DNA of 6,956 nt from NCBI GenBank assembly GCA_003242205.1, contig QGUR01000251.1, forward strand, positions 1 through 6,956, given 5' to 3'. This DNA is from Chloroflexota bacterium (GTDB lineage: Bacteria; Chloroflexota; Anaerolineae; Aggregatilineales; Phototrophicaceae). Position 1 is the first letter of the stretch. Each line of letters opens with the position of its first letter. A model generated the notes under the pieces. It saw only the letters and a program-made list of their open reading frames with translations. It did no database searches and had not been told where the DNA came from. This document shows, one piece after another, positions 6,182 through 6,956 of this stretch. Position numbers and translations under genes: made by a program.

Positions 6182-6739
6182 GTGACTCGACGCGCTCTAG
6201 TGTTGCTTGTCCTGCTCGTATTCACGCTCTTTACCGGCACAATCGCGCTGGCTCAGGATGAGACCGCAGAAGCCCCAGCGGCGGAGGCGGTTGCTCAGGA
6301 AGACGCCGCGCCTGCGCCGGCAGCGTCCGGCGGCCTGATTACCGGGCTGCGCCATCTCCACGCCTGGGTTCGCTGGGCTGTCGTCGTGTTGGCTGTGCTG
6401 GCGCTGGTGAAGTTCATTGCCGGCCTCGTTCAAGGGTCGGCCTACGATGCGCTGGCCAACCGGCTGATCCGCCTGTTCGGTATGGCGTTGGGCCTGCAAT
6501 GGCTGATCGGCCTCATCTTCTTCGTGGTACTCGGCCAGTTCAATGTCGGCTATCGCTGGGAACACGCCATTACGATGACCATCGCGGTCGCCGTCGTTGA
6601 AATGCTGACGCGGCGGAAGAGCGCTGCTGATAATGTGCGCTATCGCAATGGCGTTATTGCCATCCTCGTCGCGCTGGTGCTGATCTATATCGGCGTGGCG
6701 CGCCTGCCGCAGGGCTGGATGGTGACGCCGTCCATCTAG
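6182..6739 (+). CDS. Secreted-leader, four-helix integral membrane protein of unknown function
   Basis: Starting at the GTG, the protein has 185 residues. Residues 1-25 look like a signal peptide (TRR, then a long hydrophobic core, ending TIALAQ), with cleavage likely near residue 24 or 25. Residues 26-50 are a low-complexity Ala/Glu/Pro linker. Four hydrophobic helices follow at about 62-84, 97-119, 127-143 and 155-174. The pattern LHAWVRWAVVVLAVLALVKF, then LQWLIGLIFFVVL, then a WEH motif (H128) before helix 3, resembles small four-helix proteins of Chloroflexota and Bacteroidota. Those are usually annotated as hypothetical or loosely as cytochrome b-like. H58, H60 and H128 are possible haem or metal ligands, but this is not established. 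If the leader is not cleaved it would be a fifth helix. The gene is monocistronic, with its own promoter and terminator. I do not recognise a definite function. Confidence 0.87.
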   Translation: MTRRALVLLVLLVFTLFTGTIALAQDETAEAPAAEAVAQEDAAPAPAASGGLITGLRHLHAWVRWAVVVLAVLALVKFIAGLVQGSAYDALANRLIRLFGMALGLQWLIGLIFFVVLGQFNVGYRWEHAITMTIAVAVVEMLTRRKSAADNVRYRNGVIAILVALVLIYIGVARLPQGWMVTPSI

Positions 6740-6767
6740 TCTCGATAGGTAACTCCTCTGTTTGATT

Positions 6768-6804
6768 CCGCTCCTGCTGCATCATGCCAGCAGGAGCGGT
6801 TTTT
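6768..6804 (+). terminator. Intrinsic terminator after the four-helix membrane protein gene
   Basis: CCGCTCCTGCTG (6768-6779) pairs perfectly with CAGCAGGAGCGG (6788-6799) over 12 bp with an 8-base loop, followed by TTTTT (6800-6804). It starts 28 bases after the stop codon. There is no T run on the opposite strand side, so it mainly stops + strand transcription. Confidence 0.92.
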
Positions 6805-6851
6805 GTTTGGTAGTCGCACAAGTATCGTACACAGCCACATCGGAGGAGAGC

Positions 6852-6956
6852 ATGAGCGCGACAGGGACGTTACGTGTTCATCCTTGCCGCCTACTCGCCT
6901 GTCACCCACAACGACTCGCCGTCTGTCCAGAAGTGAATTGTGCCGGCCTCGTCCGT
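6852..6956 (+). CDS. Alternative: start of a plus-strand gene running off the right edge
   Basis: An ATG at 6852 is preceded by a very strong purine-rich site, GGAGGAGAG (6842-6850), and its frame stays open for 35 codons to the window end. Against it, the peptide is Cys- and Arg-rich with no recognisable feature, and only about half of its codons end in G or C, unlike the other genes. It overlaps codon-for-codon with the minus-strand candidate, so at most one is likely real. Confidence 0.22.
   Translation, partial: MSATGTLRVHPCRLLACHPQRLAVCPEVNCAGLVR
6891..6956 (-). CDS. Possible 3' end of a minus-strand gene cut by the window edge
   Basis: Read on the minus strand from the window edge, the frame gives 21 residues, TDEAGTIHFWTDGESLWVTG plus a final Glu, and then a TAG at 6893-6891. 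The composition (alternating aromatic and hydrophobic residues, DG turn) is protein-like, and 17 of 21 sense codons end in G or C, like the other genes here. It would converge on the terminator at 6768-6804. It is far too short to name. It excludes the plus-strand reading over the same bases. Confidence 0.4.
   Translation of the reverse strand, partial: TDEAGTIHFWTDGESLWVTGE

Noticed and set aside
1..6956. tRNA, rRNA, insertion sequence, phage or CRISPR elements
   Set aside because: No cloverleaf, transposase, terminal inverted repeat pair or regular direct repeat was seen on either strand.

Overview
The window most likely comes from a GC-rich member of the Chloroflexota (for example an Anaerolineae-type genome). 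This is an inference. It rests on the long membrane protein of the Agl23-like family (TIGR03663), which is known mainly from Chloroflexota and archaea, on bacterial-type ECF sigma and anti-sigma genes, on Shine-Dalgarno and -10 elements, and on GC-rich third codon positions. All confidently called genes lie on the + strand.

Layout: (1) 1-639 is the C-terminal part of a membrane protein that runs off the left edge. By eye it is a paralogue of the last membrane helix and following soluble domain of the large protein downstream. (2) 710-1297 is an ECF-type sigma factor. (3) After a 143-base leader with a possible promoter and alternative hairpins, 1441-1971 is a one-helix zinc-finger anti-sigma factor. 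(4) Only 16 bases later, 1988-5953 is a 1321-residue polytopic Agl23-like/GT-C membrane protein. It carries a soluble domain, a six-repeat NHL beta-propeller and a very acidic tail. (5) A strong intrinsic terminator (5988-6034) ends this block. (6) 6182-6739 is a stand-alone four-helix membrane protein with a signal peptide, its own -10 box (TATAAT), a clear Shine-Dalgarno sequence and a 12-bp terminator (6768-6804). (7) The last 150 bases hold the edge of another gene whose strand is uncertain.

Working together (inference): the ECF sigma and membrane anti-sigma form an envelope-signal switch placed between two Agl23-like genes, which are implicated in lipid-linked glycan handling or protein glycosylation at the membrane. 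The anti-sigma and the large gene look co-transcribed. The simplest model is that a cell-surface signal releases the sigma factor, which then adjusts expression of the flanking surface-glycosylation genes. The most unusual element is the fusion of a GT-C-like membrane protein to an extracytoplasmic six-bladed NHL propeller. The upstream paralogue lacks this propeller.
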